Source of the DNA: Hyphomicrobium sp.
GTDB lineage: Bacteria > Pseudomonadota > Alphaproteobacteria > Rhizobiales > Hyphomicrobiaceae
DNA: 34,803 nucleotides
NCBI GenBank assembly: GCA_030609245.1
Contig: JAUWCP010000001.1
Span: forward strand, 1 to 34,803
Direction: 5' to 3'
The position numbers and the translations under genes were made by a program. Under the pieces are notes generated by a model. The model made no database searches. It saw only the letters and a program-made list of their open reading frames with translations, and was not told the DNA's origin. Below, one piece after another: positions 13,681 to 23,706 of this stretch (within the stretch, counting starts at the first letter, position 1; each line of letters starts with the position of its first letter).

Positions 13681-14910
13681 TTAGTCGGCTGCAGAGCGAA
13701 AGTCCATCGGCGATTGCCTGTCCTCACAACGCGCAAAGCTCATAGACAACCGCAACACGATCTCATTGAGAACAAAGCGACCCTTACGTGTCGCGCACAA
13801 ACGCCAGGACCCCACCGGGCCAGGAACAGCCTCGAGGAGGCCGAGTTCGGTGAGCTCGGCGATCGCTGCTGCAGTTGGCCGCATCCCCCCGTGCCGGGCG
13901 AGGCGGTCGAGATCGACGCCTTCGGTGAGCCGTAATCCCATCAAAAGCATCTCGTCGGTCGTTTCCGCAGCCGTCAACGGGATGGCTTCCACGCGCCCAT
14001 GGCCGTCGCGCTCGACCAGCTCCAGCCAGCGCTCAGGGTTACGCTCCGTGCTCGTTGCGTGACGCGCGCCAGACAGTCTAAGACGCCCGTGGGCCCCAGG
14101 TCCGATCCCGGCGTACTCGCCCGTACGCCAGTAGATCAGGTTGTGCCGGCTCTCTTCGCCAGGTGCGGCATGATTGGAGATCTCATAGGCGGGAAGACCA
14201 GCAGCAGCCGTCAGCTCTTGCGTCACATCGTAAAGCGCATGCGCCACATCGCCATCGGGCACGTTGAGTTTGCCTGCCGCGTGCAATGCGGCAAACGGCG
14301 TATCTGGCTCGATCGTCAACTGATAGAGCGAGAGGTGACCACCCGCGAGACCAAGCGCTTCGCGCAACTCAGGTGCCCACGCAGCGGCGTTCTGACGGGG
14401 CCGCGCATAGATGAGATCGAAGGAAAAGCGATCAAAGGCGGCGCGCGCAATTTCGATCGCTGTCTTCGCCTCGGCGGCTGTGTGAATTCGCCCCAGCGAT
14501 CTCAGCACATCGTCACGCAGCGACTGAACGCCTAGCGAGATGCGATTGATGCCAGCCTCCCGGTAGCCACGAAAGCGTTGAGCTTCAACGCTGCCGGGAT
14601 TGGCTTCCAGTGTGATCTCCGCGTTTCGATCGACCGTCCAAACGTGGCCGATGCGATCGAGGATCGCGCCGACGGTACGTGCCTCCATCAATGACGGCGT
14701 GCCGCCGCCGAAGAAAATGCTCTCCACATTGCGCGAGCCAACGAGGCCGGCCGTGTGATCGAGCTCGCGAAGAAAAGCGGCAAGGAAGCGGACTTCATCG
14801 ACGCCACCAAACCGCACATGGCTATTGAAGTCGCAATAGGGGCACTTCTGCGCGCAGAACGGCCAGTGCACGTAGACGCCAAAACCTGGATTGTCAGTCG
14901 GGCTTGGCAT
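13681..14910 (-). CDS. hemW: Radical SAM heme chaperone HemW (CPO-like)
   Basis: A cytoplasmic radical SAM protein thought to insert heme into respiratory enzymes; related to oxygen-independent coproporphyrinogen III oxidase HemN. Seen: FGVYVHWPFCAQKCPYCDF with the [4Fe-4S]-binding C19, C23 and C26, ESIFFGGGTPSLM, ITLEANPGSVE, INRISLGVQSL, LSLYQLTIEPDTPF and YEISNHA. The C-terminal HemN-type domain is present; total 409 residues. HemN proper has an extra N-terminal arm and another Cys in the motif, so HemW is the better name. ATG 14910 lies 17 bp inside the end of rdgB, indicating coupling; the frame extends 27 codons further into rdgB without family similarity. Confidence 0.93.
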   Translation of the reverse strand: MPSPTDNPGFGVYVHWPFCAQKCPYCDFNSHVRFGGVDEVRFLAAFLRELDHTAGLVGSRNVESIFFGGGTPSLMEARTVGAILDRIGHVWTVDRNAEITLEANPGSVEAQRFRGYREAGINRISLGVQSLRDDVLRSLGRIHTAAEAKTAIEIARAAFDRFSFDLIYARPRQNAAAWAPELREALGLAGGHLSLYQLTIEPDTPFAALHAAGKLNVPDGDVAHALYDVTQELTAAAGLPAYEISNHAAPGEESRHNLIYWRTGEYAGIGPGAHGRLRLSGARHATSTERNPERWLELVERDGHGRVEAIPLTAAETTDEMLLMGLRLTEGVDLDRLARHGGMRPTAAAIAELTELGLLEAVPGPVGSWRLCATRKGRFVLNEIVLRLSMSFARCEDRQSPMDFRSAAD

Positions 14911-15517
14911 CGAGGCAGACGTGTTTGAAGACGTCAAAGGCGCGGGTGCGGTGCGAGATTGCATACTTCTTCGCAGGCTCCATTTCGCCAAAGGTCAGAT
15001 CTTGGCCGTCGGCGACGAAGATCGGATCATAACCGAAACCATTCGTACCGCGCGGCGGCCACACGAGGTGCCCATCGACCTTTCCCTCGAAAAACTGGGT
15101 CGTACCGTCAGGCCACGCAAGGCACAGCACGGAAATGAAGTTGGCACGTGGGCTTGCGCCATTCCAGACGCCACGCTCCCCCAGCTCATCATGCACGCGC
15201 TGCATAGCAACGGAAAAGTCCTTCGTCGGGCCAGCCCAGCGCGCCGAGTATATTCCCGGCGCGCCGTTAAGCGCTGCGACCTCTAGACCCGAGTCGTCGG
15301 CGAGCGATGGCATCGCGGACCCTTTGGCGGCGATCATTGCCTTGTGGCGGGCGTTGCCCTCAAACGTCGGCTCCGGCTCGTCAGGCTCAGTCAATCCCAG
15401 GTCGGTCGCCGCCACGGCATCGAGACCGTACGGTGCGAGCAGCTGGTTAATTTCCCAAACCTTGCCGGGGTTGTGACTGGCAACTACCAACCGGTCACCG
15501 CGCTTCAATCGCCGCAT
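14894..15517 (-). CDS. rdgB: Non-canonical purine NTP pyrophosphatase (RdgB/HAM1)
   Basis: Hydrolyses ITP, dITP and XTP to monophosphates, keeping deaminated purines out of DNA and RNA. Seen: VVASHNPGK (residues 11-19), the substrate-binding motif, FEGNARHKA, LADDSGLEV (72-80) and PGIYSARWAG, then GFGYDPIF and SHRTRAF near the end. It is 207 residues from ATG 15517, normal for the family. The open frame extends 30 codons upstream into the VOC gene, but that part is not family-like. The start is 2 nt after the VOC stop, and the end overlaps hemW by 17 bp, so the three genes are probably translated together. Confidence 0.95.
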   Translation of the reverse strand: MRRLKRGDRLVVASHNPGKVWEINQLLAPYGLDAVAATDLGLTEPDEPEPTFEGNARHKAMIAAKGSAMPSLADDSGLEVAALNGAPGIYSARWAGPTKDFSVAMQRVHDELGERGVWNGASPRANFISVLCLAWPDGTTQFFEGKVDGHLVWPPRGTNGFGYDPIFVADGQDLTFGEMEPAKKYAISHRTRAFDVFKHVCLDAKPD

Positions 15518-15519
15518 CG

Positions 15520-15930
15520 TCAAAGACCCCAAATTCTTGGTTCGGCGAACTCCAGGCAGTTGCCGGCGGGATCTCGAAAGTAGATTGAGCGGCCGCCGTC
15601 GGGCCATTCAAAGTCGGCCTCGATGGCGATCCCCTTCTTCTCCAGATGCTCGCACCAGGCGGAGATCTCCGCTGCGCTTGCTCGAAAACACACATGCCCG
15701 GGCCCGCGTGCGCCGTGCGGTGGGACGGGAAACCGAGCCTGAGGCGCTGGGGGCAACTTGGTTGCGTTCGGATTGAAATAAAGCAGCATCTGATTGCCGC
15801 ACCGATAGAACACCTGGCGCCCTTCCATCTTAGCGTGTGGCTCCATTCCAAGCACGCCGCGGCAGAAGTCCTCGATCGCGGCCAGGTCCGGCGCATAGAG
15901 AATGGTTTCAAGGATACCTTGCGGCGTCAT
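15520..15930 (-). CDS. VOC superfamily (glyoxalase/bleomycin-resistance fold) protein
   Basis: A 136-residue metalloprotein of the vicinal oxygen chelate fold, built from two beta-alpha-beta-beta-beta units. Seen: ILYAPDLAAIEDFCRGVLGM (first unit), GPGHVCFRA with metal-ligand candidate His79, and IYFRDPAGNCLEFAEP with Glu127 in the second unit. The substrate is unknown. It is set between rph and rdgB, which are commonly direct neighbours in this order, so it may be a lineage insertion or a conserved accessory. The stop lies 2 nt before the rdgB start. Confidence 0.88.
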   Translation of the reverse strand: MTPQGILETILYAPDLAAIEDFCRGVLGMEPHAKMEGRQVFYRCGNQMLLYFNPNATKLPPAPQARFPVPPHGARGPGHVCFRASAAEISAWCEHLEKKGIAIEADFEWPDGGRSIYFRDPAGNCLEFAEPRIWGL

Positions 15931-15962
15931 GGCAGAGCGTCCCGCTCGCAGGCAGGCGTACC

Positions 15963-16676
15963 TCAGGTCACCGTCAGCTTTTGGAGCGCGACCAACTCCC
16001 CGATACCCTTTTTGGCGAGTCCCATGAGTTGGTCGAAGCTTTCTTGACTAAATGCGACAGTCTCGGCCGTGCCTTGCACTTCGACGATACCGGCCTCTCC
16101 GGTCATGACGAAGTTGGAATCCGCTTCAGCTGACGAGTCCTCGGCATAGTCAAGATCGAGCACAGCGACGCCCTTGTACAAGCCGCAGCTCACCGCGGCG
16201 ACCTGATCGCGCAGAACGCCGTCCTTAACCATGTCGCGCAGCTTCATCCACTGAATGCAGTCATAAAGCGCCACCCAAGCGCCGGTTATGGCTGCTGTCC
16301 GGGTGCCCCCATCCGCTTGGATCACATCGCAATCGAGGTTGATCTGGCGCTCACCAAGCTTTTCTAAGTCGACGACAGCGCGTAAAGACCGGCCGATCAA
16401 GCGCTGGATTTCCTGTGTGCGCCCGGACGGGTGGCCCACCGTCGACTCGCGCCGGGTGCGCTCAGTCGTGGCACGAGGCAGCATTCCGTACTCGGCCGTG
16501 ACCCAGCCGCGTCCCTGGCCCTTGAGCCACGATGGCACCCGTTCCTCCAGGCTCGCCGTGCACAGAACATGGGTGTCGCCGAATTTGATCAGGCAGGAGC
16601 CCTCGGCGTATTTGGAGACCGCGCGCTCGATGGAGACACGGCGAAGCTCGTCGGGCTTGCGTTTGGATGGGCGCAT
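15963..16676 (-). CDS. rph: Ribonuclease PH
   Basis: A phosphorolytic 3'-5' exoribonuclease that trims tRNA 3' ends and helps degrade rRNA. Seen: MRPSKRKPDELRRVSIER at the start, GDTHVLCTASLEERVPSWLKG, GWVTAEYGMLPRAT, RTQEIQRLIGRSLRAVVDL, and INLDCDVIQADGGTRTAAITG, all hallmark segments. From ATG 16676 it is 237 residues, matching E. coli (238). An upstream GTG at 16706 would add 10 unrelated residues. It is divergent from hrcA, as in many Hyphomicrobiales, and is the first gene of the minus-strand cluster. Confidence 0.96.
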   Translation of the reverse strand: MRPSKRKPDELRRVSIERAVSKYAEGSCLIKFGDTHVLCTASLEERVPSWLKGQGRGWVTAEYGMLPRATTERTRRESTVGHPSGRTQEIQRLIGRSLRAVVDLEKLGERQINLDCDVIQADGGTRTAAITGAWVALYDCIQWMKLRDMVKDGVLRDQVAAVSCGLYKGVAVLDLDYAEDSSAEADSNFVMTGEAGIVEVQGTAETVAFSQESFDQLMGLAKKGIGELVALQKLTVT

Positions 16677-16774
16677 TGGGATGATGTCGAAGTGGTTTGT
16701 TGCCACCGGTTGGCCAGAATCGTCCGAACCCTAAGGGAGGGCCACTCGCGCTTCAACCAAAACCGATAGAGAAT

Positions 16775-16803
16775 TTGACGCGGATGGCCAAGCTTTCCTA
16801 ATC
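16775..16803 (+). promoter_or_regulatory. Possible hrcA promoter
   Basis: TTGACG (16775-16780) is a good -35. After 17 bp comes CTAATC, a poor -10. It stands 39 bp before the hrcA ATG. No CIRCE operator (TTAGCACTC-N9-GAGTGCTAA) is seen here. Confidence 0.25.
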
Positions 16804-16841
16804 TTCGTGAACGGAATCCCAGGCCAGTGATATCCTTAAAC

Positions 16842-17900
16842 ATGACCGAAGGCGTCAGCGAGCTCAACAAACTCAGCGATCGCTCCCGCACTATTCTCCG
16901 GCAGATCGTCGAGACCTACCTGACGACGGGCGAGCCCGTCGGCTCGCGCAATTTGTCGCGCGTTCTGCCGATGACCCTGTCGCCGGCCTCGATTCGCAAC
17001 GTGATGTCGGATTTGGAGCAGCTCGGACTCATCGCAGCACCCCACACATCCGCCGGACGCCTGCCGACCCAGCTCGGCTTGCGCCTTTTCGTCGACGGCC
17101 TGCTTGAGATCGGCAATCTGACTTCGGAGGAACGTCGCAAGATCGAGGCGCAGATCGTGACTAAGCGCCAGCAATCAATCGATGACGTGCTAAGCGAAGC
17201 AAGCGAGATGATTTCGGGCTTGTCGCACTGTGCCGGCGTGGTGCTCGCTGAGAAGCAAGTTGCCTGCTTGAAGCACATCGAGTTTGTGCCGCTGGAGCCA
17301 GGCAAGGCACTCGTGGTGCTGGTGGGAGATGACCAAGTCGTCGAGAATCGCATTATCGCGTTGCCAAAGGGGCTTCCGCCGTCGGCGCTGGCGGAAGCGG
17401 CGAATTACCTCAATACACACATCCGCGGGTTGACCATTGCGGAGGCGCGCACTCACATGGAGAAGGAGCTGCGGAGCTCCAGAGCCGAGCTTGACGGGCT
17501 GACGCAGAAGGTCATCCAGGCAGGTCTGGCGGAATGGTCGGGCGCGTTCGACGACCGACAGAGCCTCATTGTGCGCGGCCAGTCCAACCTCTTAAAGGAC
17601 GTGACGGCCCAGGACGACTTGGAACGCATCCGCCAGCTGTTCGACGACTTGGAGCAAAAGCGCGATCTGGTGCAGCTTCTCGGCTTGTCGGAGAACGCGG
17701 ACGGTGTCCGCATCTTTATTGGGTCTGAGAACAAACTGTTCTCGCTTTCTGGCTCGTCGCTGATCGTTGCGCCTTTCCACGACGATAAGCGTAAAATTGT
17801 TGGTGTTCTGGGTGTCATCGGGCCCACGCGCATCAATTATGCCCGGATTATCCCCATGGTCGACTATACGGCCAAGCTCGTTAGCCGCTTGTTGACTTGA
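16842..17900 (+). CDS. hrcA: Heat-inducible transcription repressor HrcA
   Basis: A repressor that binds CIRCE operators, classically in front of groESL, and loses activity on heat shock. Seen: 352 residues. The N-terminal winged helix is at about 10-80 (LSDRSRTILRQIVETYLTTG, then GSRNLSR, then SPASIRNVMSDLEQLGLI); a GAF-like central region and a C-terminal domain with GVRIFIGSEN and VLGVIGPTRINYARIIPMVDY follow. ATG 16842 is preferred to an upstream GTG at 16827 because MTEGVSELNKLSDRSR begins like the family. The grpE gene follows after 125 bp. I see no CIRCE in the window, so its target here may be groESL elsewhere. Confidence 0.96.
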   Translation: MTEGVSELNKLSDRSRTILRQIVETYLTTGEPVGSRNLSRVLPMTLSPASIRNVMSDLEQLGLIAAPHTSAGRLPTQLGLRLFVDGLLEIGNLTSEERRKIEAQIVTKRQQSIDDVLSEASEMISGLSHCAGVVLAEKQVACLKHIEFVPLEPGKALVVLVGDDQVVENRIIALPKGLPPSALAEAANYLNTHIRGLTIAEARTHMEKELRSSRAELDGLTQKVIQAGLAEWSGAFDDRQSLIVRGQSNLLKDVTAQDDLERIRQLFDDLEQKRDLVQLLGLSENADGVRIFIGSENKLFSLSGSSLIVAPFHDDKRKIVGVLGVIGPTRINYARIIPMVDYTAKLVSRLLT

Positions 17901-17924
17901 TTTCTCTAATGCATCGACCGATAT
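17896..17924 (+). promoter_or_regulatory. Candidate grpE promoter (alphaproteobacterial sigma-70 type)
   Basis: CTTGAT (17896-17901), 17 bp, then CGATAT (17919-17924). Each hexamer differs by one base from the alphaproteobacterial pattern CTTGAC-N17-CTATAT. The -35 overlaps the hrcA stop codon, and the grpE start is 101 bp after the -10. Confidence 0.45.
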
Positions 17925-18025
17925 CGGGCAGAAGCGAATTCGCGAATTGATCCGCTCCCTTCTGGATGCGGCTGAATCAACGATTGCTGCTAAGAGAAAA
18001 GAACCCGCCGGTAAGCGGAGATGAC

Positions 18026-18676
18026 ATGACGGATGAGAAGAAAGTGACTACCGAGGCGAATGATCCCGGTATCGCAGGCGAACAAGAACCTGCTGCAGAC
18101 GGCGGCAGGCCCGCAGACGATGCTGGCGCACTGGAAGTTCAGATCAGTGATCTGACCGACCGCCTTTTGCGTGCGCATGCTGAAATGGACAATTTCAGAA
18201 AGCGCAACGAGCGCGACAAGGCGGACATTGCGAAGTTTGCCATTAGCAAGTTCGCCCGAGAAATTCTGGCCATAGGCGACAACCTGCAGCGGGCGATCGC
18301 CGCAGTGCCGCCTGGCGCTGCCGAGGAGGACCCGGCGCTGAAGAGCTTGATCGATGGCGTTGCCATGACCGAGCGCGAGTTCGTGAATGTGCTTGAGCGC
18401 AACGGCGTGCAGCGCATCGATTCAGAGGGCGAGGCCTTCGACCCACATAAGCACCAGGCCATGAGTGAGGTGCATGATCCCGGTGTCGCCGCCGGAACCG
18501 TGGTGCAGGTGTTCCAACCCGGATACATTATCGAGGGTCGTGTCCTGCGCCCCGCGATGGTCGTCGTGGCGAAAGGTGGGGCCAAGAAGGCCAAGGTGGA
18601 CGCAGCAGCCCCCGGCGCCGAAGCGGCCAATGACGACACTCCTGGTGGCGAGGGAGACGCAAATCAGAACCCTTAA
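18026..18676 (+). CDS. grpE: Nucleotide exchange factor GrpE
   Basis: The nucleotide exchange factor of DnaK. Seen: 216 residues. An acidic, low-complexity N-terminus (1-45) is followed by a long helix (LEVQISDLTDRLLRAHAEMD, then NFRKRNERDK) that forms the dimer stalk, and a C-terminal beta domain with FDPHKHQAMSEV and GYIIEGRVLRPAMVVVAKG. The tail is Ala- and Asp-rich. ATG 18026 has GCGGAG 5 nt upstream and is preferred to ATG 17966. It lies between hrcA and dnaK. A 280-bp gap with its own RpoH-type promoter separates it from dnaK. Confidence 0.97.
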   Translation: MTDEKKVTTEANDPGIAGEQEPAADGGRPADDAGALEVQISDLTDRLLRAHAEMDNFRKRNERDKADIAKFAISKFAREILAIGDNLQRAIAAVPPGAAEEDPALKSLIDGVAMTEREFVNVLERNGVQRIDSEGEAFDPHKHQAMSEVHDPGVAAGTVVQVFQPGYIIEGRVLRPAMVVVAKGGAKKAKVDAAAPGAEAANDDTPGGEGDANQNP

Positions 18677-18725
18677 GAAATATCCATGGAGAGCGGCCGA
18701 TTCTCGCCCAGCGGGTCTTAACGCC

Positions 18726-18748
18726 AGCCTCGATCACGGTTCGAGGCT
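18726..18748 (+). terminator. Hairpin after grpE, possible weak terminator
   Basis: AGCCTCGA and TCGAGGCT form an 8-bp stem with a 7-nt loop, 49 bp past the grpE stop. No U-tract follows, so it may be an mRNA stabiliser or processing site instead of a terminator. Confidence 0.3.
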
Positions 18749-18779
18749 ACTGGATACAATAATGGTGGGGAAAATTGAT

Positions 18780-18791
18780 CACACGCGTGTG
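18780..18791. repeat. 12-bp palindrome CACACGCGTGTG upstream of the dnaK promoter
   Basis: A perfect palindrome ending 10 bp before the -35 of the dnaK promoter. The position suits a regulator binding site, but no known heat-shock operator matches it. Confidence 0.5.
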
Positions 18792-18801
18792 GCCCAATCC
18801 C

Positions 18802-18832
18802 GTTGCGCACCCCAAAAGCGACCCTATATAAG
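18802..18832 (+). promoter_or_regulatory. RpoH-type heat-shock promoter of dnaK
   Basis: GTTG (18802-18805), 17 bp, then CCTATATAAG (18823-18832). The -10 matches the alphaproteobacterial RpoH pattern CYTATNTNNG at every defined base; the -35 matches CTTG in three of four. Transcription would start near 18840, giving a leader of about 115 nt before the dnaK ATG. Confidence 0.7.
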
Positions 18833-18956
18833 CGACGGTTGCTATTGGACGCTCTAAATGGGACCGGGCCTAGCGCGTAAATTCCGCGAAAACGGATAAT
18901 CTGGACGCCGAGACCTCGGGTCCGGGCGGTCTGCCGCAAAAGATGAGGATAGGCAC

Positions 18957-20891
<1,935 letters not shown>

Positions 20892-20930
20892 GCCGCCGGT
20901 TCAGGCAATCCAGTAGCATTTGCCAATGGC

Positions 20931-20962
20931 GAGCCCGGCGATCCCGCCGGGCTCCACTTTTT
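20931..20962 (+). terminator. Intrinsic terminator between dnaK and dnaJ
   Basis: GAGCCCGGCG (20931-20940) and CGCCGGGCTC (20945-20954) form a perfect 10-bp stem with a 4-nt loop, followed by CACTTTTTA. It would let dnaK be expressed above dnaJ. Confidence 0.9.
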
Positions 20963-21130
20963 ATCGATCAGGAAGCTTGCCCAGACGGTGATGGTACCGA
21001 TTCTTTGTGACAACACCCAACGAGCATTATGCGGGATAAGGCCGCGTCGGCCTTTTCCAGCAGCGCAAAGATCGCTATCTCCAAATCGTGGGACGAACAC
21101 GTGCAAGAAACTGAAGGGCACGCGCTAAAC

Positions 21131-22267
21131 ATGGCCAAGCGGTGCTATTATGAAACACTTGGGCTCGTGCGGGAGGCCGGTGAGCCGGAAATCAAGTCCG
21201 CATACAGACGGATTGCCAAGGAATGCCACCCCGACCGCAACCCCGGCGACAACCGCGCCGAGGTCCGCTTTAAGGAGGTCAGCGAGGCCTATGAGGTCTT
21301 GAAGGACCCCCAGAAGCGCGCGGCGTACGATCACTTCGGTCATGCGGCCTTCGACGGCGGGGCGGGCGGTGCGCGCGGATTCGGGCCTGACTTCGCGTCA
21401 TCGATGTCCGATATCTTCGACGATCTATTCGGAGAGTTCATGGGTGGCCGTCGAGGCCATCGCCAAAGAACGTCGCGTGAACGCGGGGCGGACTTACGCT
21501 ACAACCTTGAGATCTCACTGTCCGACGCATTTGAAGGTAGGACGGCGCAGATCCTCGTGCCGACCAGCGTTTCCTGTGAAACATGCAGCGGCTCTGGGGC
21601 ACGCGAGGGCACGAAACCGTCCACATGTCCCACTTGCGGCGGCCATGGGAAGGTGCGTGCGAGTCAGGGCTTCTTCACCATCGAACGGACCTGCCCCACA
21701 TGCCAAGGGCGCGGTGACACGATTGAGTATCCCTGTTCCAAATGCAGCGGTGCGGGGCGTACCACGAAAGAGCGCACGCTGGCTGTCAACATCCCGCCCG
21801 GCGTCGAGGACGGCACGCGCATTCGTCTCGCAGGCGAGGGCGAAGCCGGCTTGAGAGGCGGACCGGCTGGCGATCTGTACATCTTCCTGTCGATCAAGCC
21901 CCACGAATTCTTCCAGCGCGACGGTGCCGACATTTTCTGCCGGGTGCCAATTTCAATGACGACGGCAGCGCTCGGCGGCGAGATAGAGGTGCCCACAGTT
22001 AACGGCGCGGCGACGCGCGTTAAGGTTCCGGAGGGCTCTGAGAGCGGCAAGCAGTTCCGACTCAAGGGCAAGGGCATGCCGGTGCTGCGCTCCAAGGTGA
22101 CGGGAGACATGTATATCCAGGTCGAGGTGGAAACGCCGAAGAAGCTGACCCGCCGTCAGCGCGATCTTCTCCAGGAGTTCGAGCGCGAGAGTCACAAGGA
22201 TACGAGCCCGGCGAGCGCCGGTTTCTTTGCCCGCGTGAAAGATTTCTTCGAAGGCAAGAGCGGCTAG
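21131..22267 (+). CDS. dnaJ: Chaperone protein DnaJ (Hsp40)
   Basis: The J-domain co-chaperone that delivers substrates to DnaK and stimulates its ATPase. Seen: 378 residues. The J domain has the HPD motif (CHPDRNPGD), a Gly/Phe region follows (HFGHAAFDGGAGGARGFG), then four CxxCxGxG zinc motifs (CETCSGSG, CPTCGGHG, CPTCQGRG, CSKCSGAG) and a C-terminal substrate domain. The J domain has two extra cysteines (KRCYYE and KECHPDR). ATG 21131 begins MAKRCYYETLG as in the family; the open frame upstream to 21029 is not family-like. It follows the dnaK terminator by 168 bp and presumably has its own promoter or relies on read-through. Confidence 0.97.
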   Translation: MAKRCYYETLGLVREAGEPEIKSAYRRIAKECHPDRNPGDNRAEVRFKEVSEAYEVLKDPQKRAAYDHFGHAAFDGGAGGARGFGPDFASSMSDIFDDLFGEFMGGRRGHRQRTSRERGADLRYNLEISLSDAFEGRTAQILVPTSVSCETCSGSGAREGTKPSTCPTCGGHGKVRASQGFFTIERTCPTCQGRGDTIEYPCSKCSGAGRTTKERTLAVNIPPGVEDGTRIRLAGEGEAGLRGGPAGDLYIFLSIKPHEFFQRDGADIFCRVPISMTTAALGGEIEVPTVNGAATRVKVPEGSESGKQFRLKGKGMPVLRSKVTGDMYIQVEVETPKKLTRRQRDLLQEFERESHKDTSPASAGFFARVKDFFEGKSG

Positions 22268-22323
22268 GCTGAAAGATGCTGCGCGATCGCGCACCACTGT
22301 GACTTTTCCAACTGGAGCTGCAC

Positions 22324-22911
22324 ATGACGACGACCGCGAAGCTTTTGTTTTTCGCGGGCTCTGCGCGGACGGGCTCGTACAACAAGAAGCTTGCACAGCT
22401 CGGTGCAATGATTGCCGAAGCGAATGGCATCCCCGCAACCTTCGTCGATCTCGGCGACTATCCCATGCCGATCTATAACGGCGATCTTGAAGCCTCAGAG
22501 GGCCCCCCGGAGAATGCGAAGAAGCTAAAGACTGTCTTGGAAGCCCACACCGGTGTCTTCGTCGCAAGCCCTGAGTACAACGCCTCGATCTCTCCGCTGC
22601 TGAAGAACACGCTCGATTGGTTGAGCCGCGTGCGTGCAGAAGGAGAGGCGCCGTTGGAAGTTTTCAAGACGCGCGTGTTTGCCGTCGGCTCAGCCTCTCC
22701 TGGTGGCATGGGCGGACTAAGAAGCCTCATCACGCTACGTCAGGTATTGGAGCTGGGGCTTGGCGCACTGGTACTGCCCGACCAATTCGCCGTCCCTCGC
22801 GCGCGCGACGCCTTTGGCGAGGACGGGCATCTGACCAACAAGGAAGCCCAAGAACGGTATAAATTGCTCATTCAGAAAGTTGCGCGCGCCGCGCATGTGC
22901 TACATGGCTAG
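22324..22911 (+). CDS. NADPH-dependent FMN reductase family flavoprotein
   Basis: A 195-residue flavodoxin-fold oxidoreductase of the ChrR/quinone-reductase type, using NAD(P)H to reduce quinones, metals or azo compounds. Seen: FFAGSARTGSYNKKLA (phosphate-binding loop, residues 9-24), VFVASPEYNASISPLLKNTLDW (FMN-binding SPEYN) and a VGSASPGGMGGLRS loop. GGAG lies 6 nt before ATG 22324. It starts 56 bp after dnaJ and is followed by pyrF after 30 bp on the same strand. A role in oxidative stress next to the chaperone genes is plausible but unproven. Confidence 0.9.
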   Translation: MTTTAKLLFFAGSARTGSYNKKLAQLGAMIAEANGIPATFVDLGDYPMPIYNGDLEASEGPPENAKKLKTVLEAHTGVFVASPEYNASISPLLKNTLDWLSRVRAEGEAPLEVFKTRVFAVGSASPGGMGGLRSLITLRQVLELGLGALVLPDQFAVPRARDAFGEDGHLTNKEAQERYKLLIQKVARAAHVLHG

Positions 22912-22941
22912 GCTATCCGCTATCTAGTTGGCCAGTCCGCC

Positions 22942-23673
22942 ATGAGCCATATCACCGCCAAAGACCGACTCATCGTCGCACTCGACATGCCAACGCTTGA
23001 AGAAGCGGGGCGACTGGTCGCGACGCTCGATGAGAGCGTCACCTTCTATAAAGTGGGTCTGGAGCTGCTATTTTCCGGTGGTCTGGAGCTGGCGCATGCC
23101 CTCAAGGCGGATGGCAAGCACGTCTTCCTCGACATGAAACTTCTCGATATCGGCAACACTGTTGAGCGCGCAGTTGCAAACGCAGCCGAGTTCGGCGCTG
23201 ATTTCCTGACCGTACACGGACACGATCTAAAGACGCTGCGTGCCGCCGTAACGGGACGAGGCGGAGGTCACTTAAAGCTGCTGGCGGTGACCGTGTTGAC
23301 GAACCTGACATCCGACGACCTTGTGCAGCAGGGCACTTCGATGTCACCGTCGGACCTCGTGTTGAGGCGGGCACAGATCGCCCGGGAGTCGGGCTTTGAT
23401 GGTGTGATCGCATCGGGACAGGAGGCCGGCCGCATTCGCGACGCGGTTGGTCCTGGTTTTCTCATCGTCACGCCGGGAATCCGTTTGACGGGGAGTACTA
23501 CCGATGACCAAGAACGGGTGACCACGCCCGGTCACGCCATCGCGGCTGGCGCCGACTACATCGTCGTCGGGCGGCCGATCACGCAAGCGGATGATCCAAA
23601 GGCCATCGCGGAGACCTTCATTCACCACATTCGCGATGCCCACGTCCAAGCAGCGCGCAACCGCGCCGGATAG
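22942..23673 (+). CDS. pyrF: Orotidine 5'-phosphate decarboxylase
   Basis: Converts OMP to UMP, the last step of de novo pyrimidine synthesis. Seen: a TIM barrel with RLIVALDMP at the start, FYKVGLELL, the catalytic FLDMKLLDIGNTV (D64, K66, D69, T73), LLAVTVLTNL, VTPGIR and GADYIVVGRPIT, all hallmark segments of group I enzymes; 243 residues. It is close to the flanking genes (30 and 33 bp), so FMN reductase-pyrF-DUF1330-trmD may form one transcript. Confidence 0.97.
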   Translation: MSHITAKDRLIVALDMPTLEEAGRLVATLDESVTFYKVGLELLFSGGLELAHALKADGKHVFLDMKLLDIGNTVERAVANAAEFGADFLTVHGHDLKTLRAAVTGRGGGHLKLLAVTVLTNLTSDDLVQQGTSMSPSDLVLRRAQIARESGFDGVIASGQEAGRIRDAVGPGFLIVTPGIRLTGSTTDDQERVTTPGHAIAAGADYIVVGRPITQADDPKAIAETFIHHIRDAHVQAARNRAG

Positions 23674-23706
23674 CAGAAAATTTCAAGATTGGAGGACGAC
23701 CAGCCG

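Noticed and set aside
16677..18956. CIRCE operator near hrcA, grpE or dnaK
   Set aside because: I looked for TTAGCACTC-N9-GAGTGCTAA in the gaps and found no match on either strand.
21029..21130. N-terminal extension of dnaJ
   Set aside because: The J domain starts at ATG 21131 in the standard way, and the upstream codons are unlike the family.
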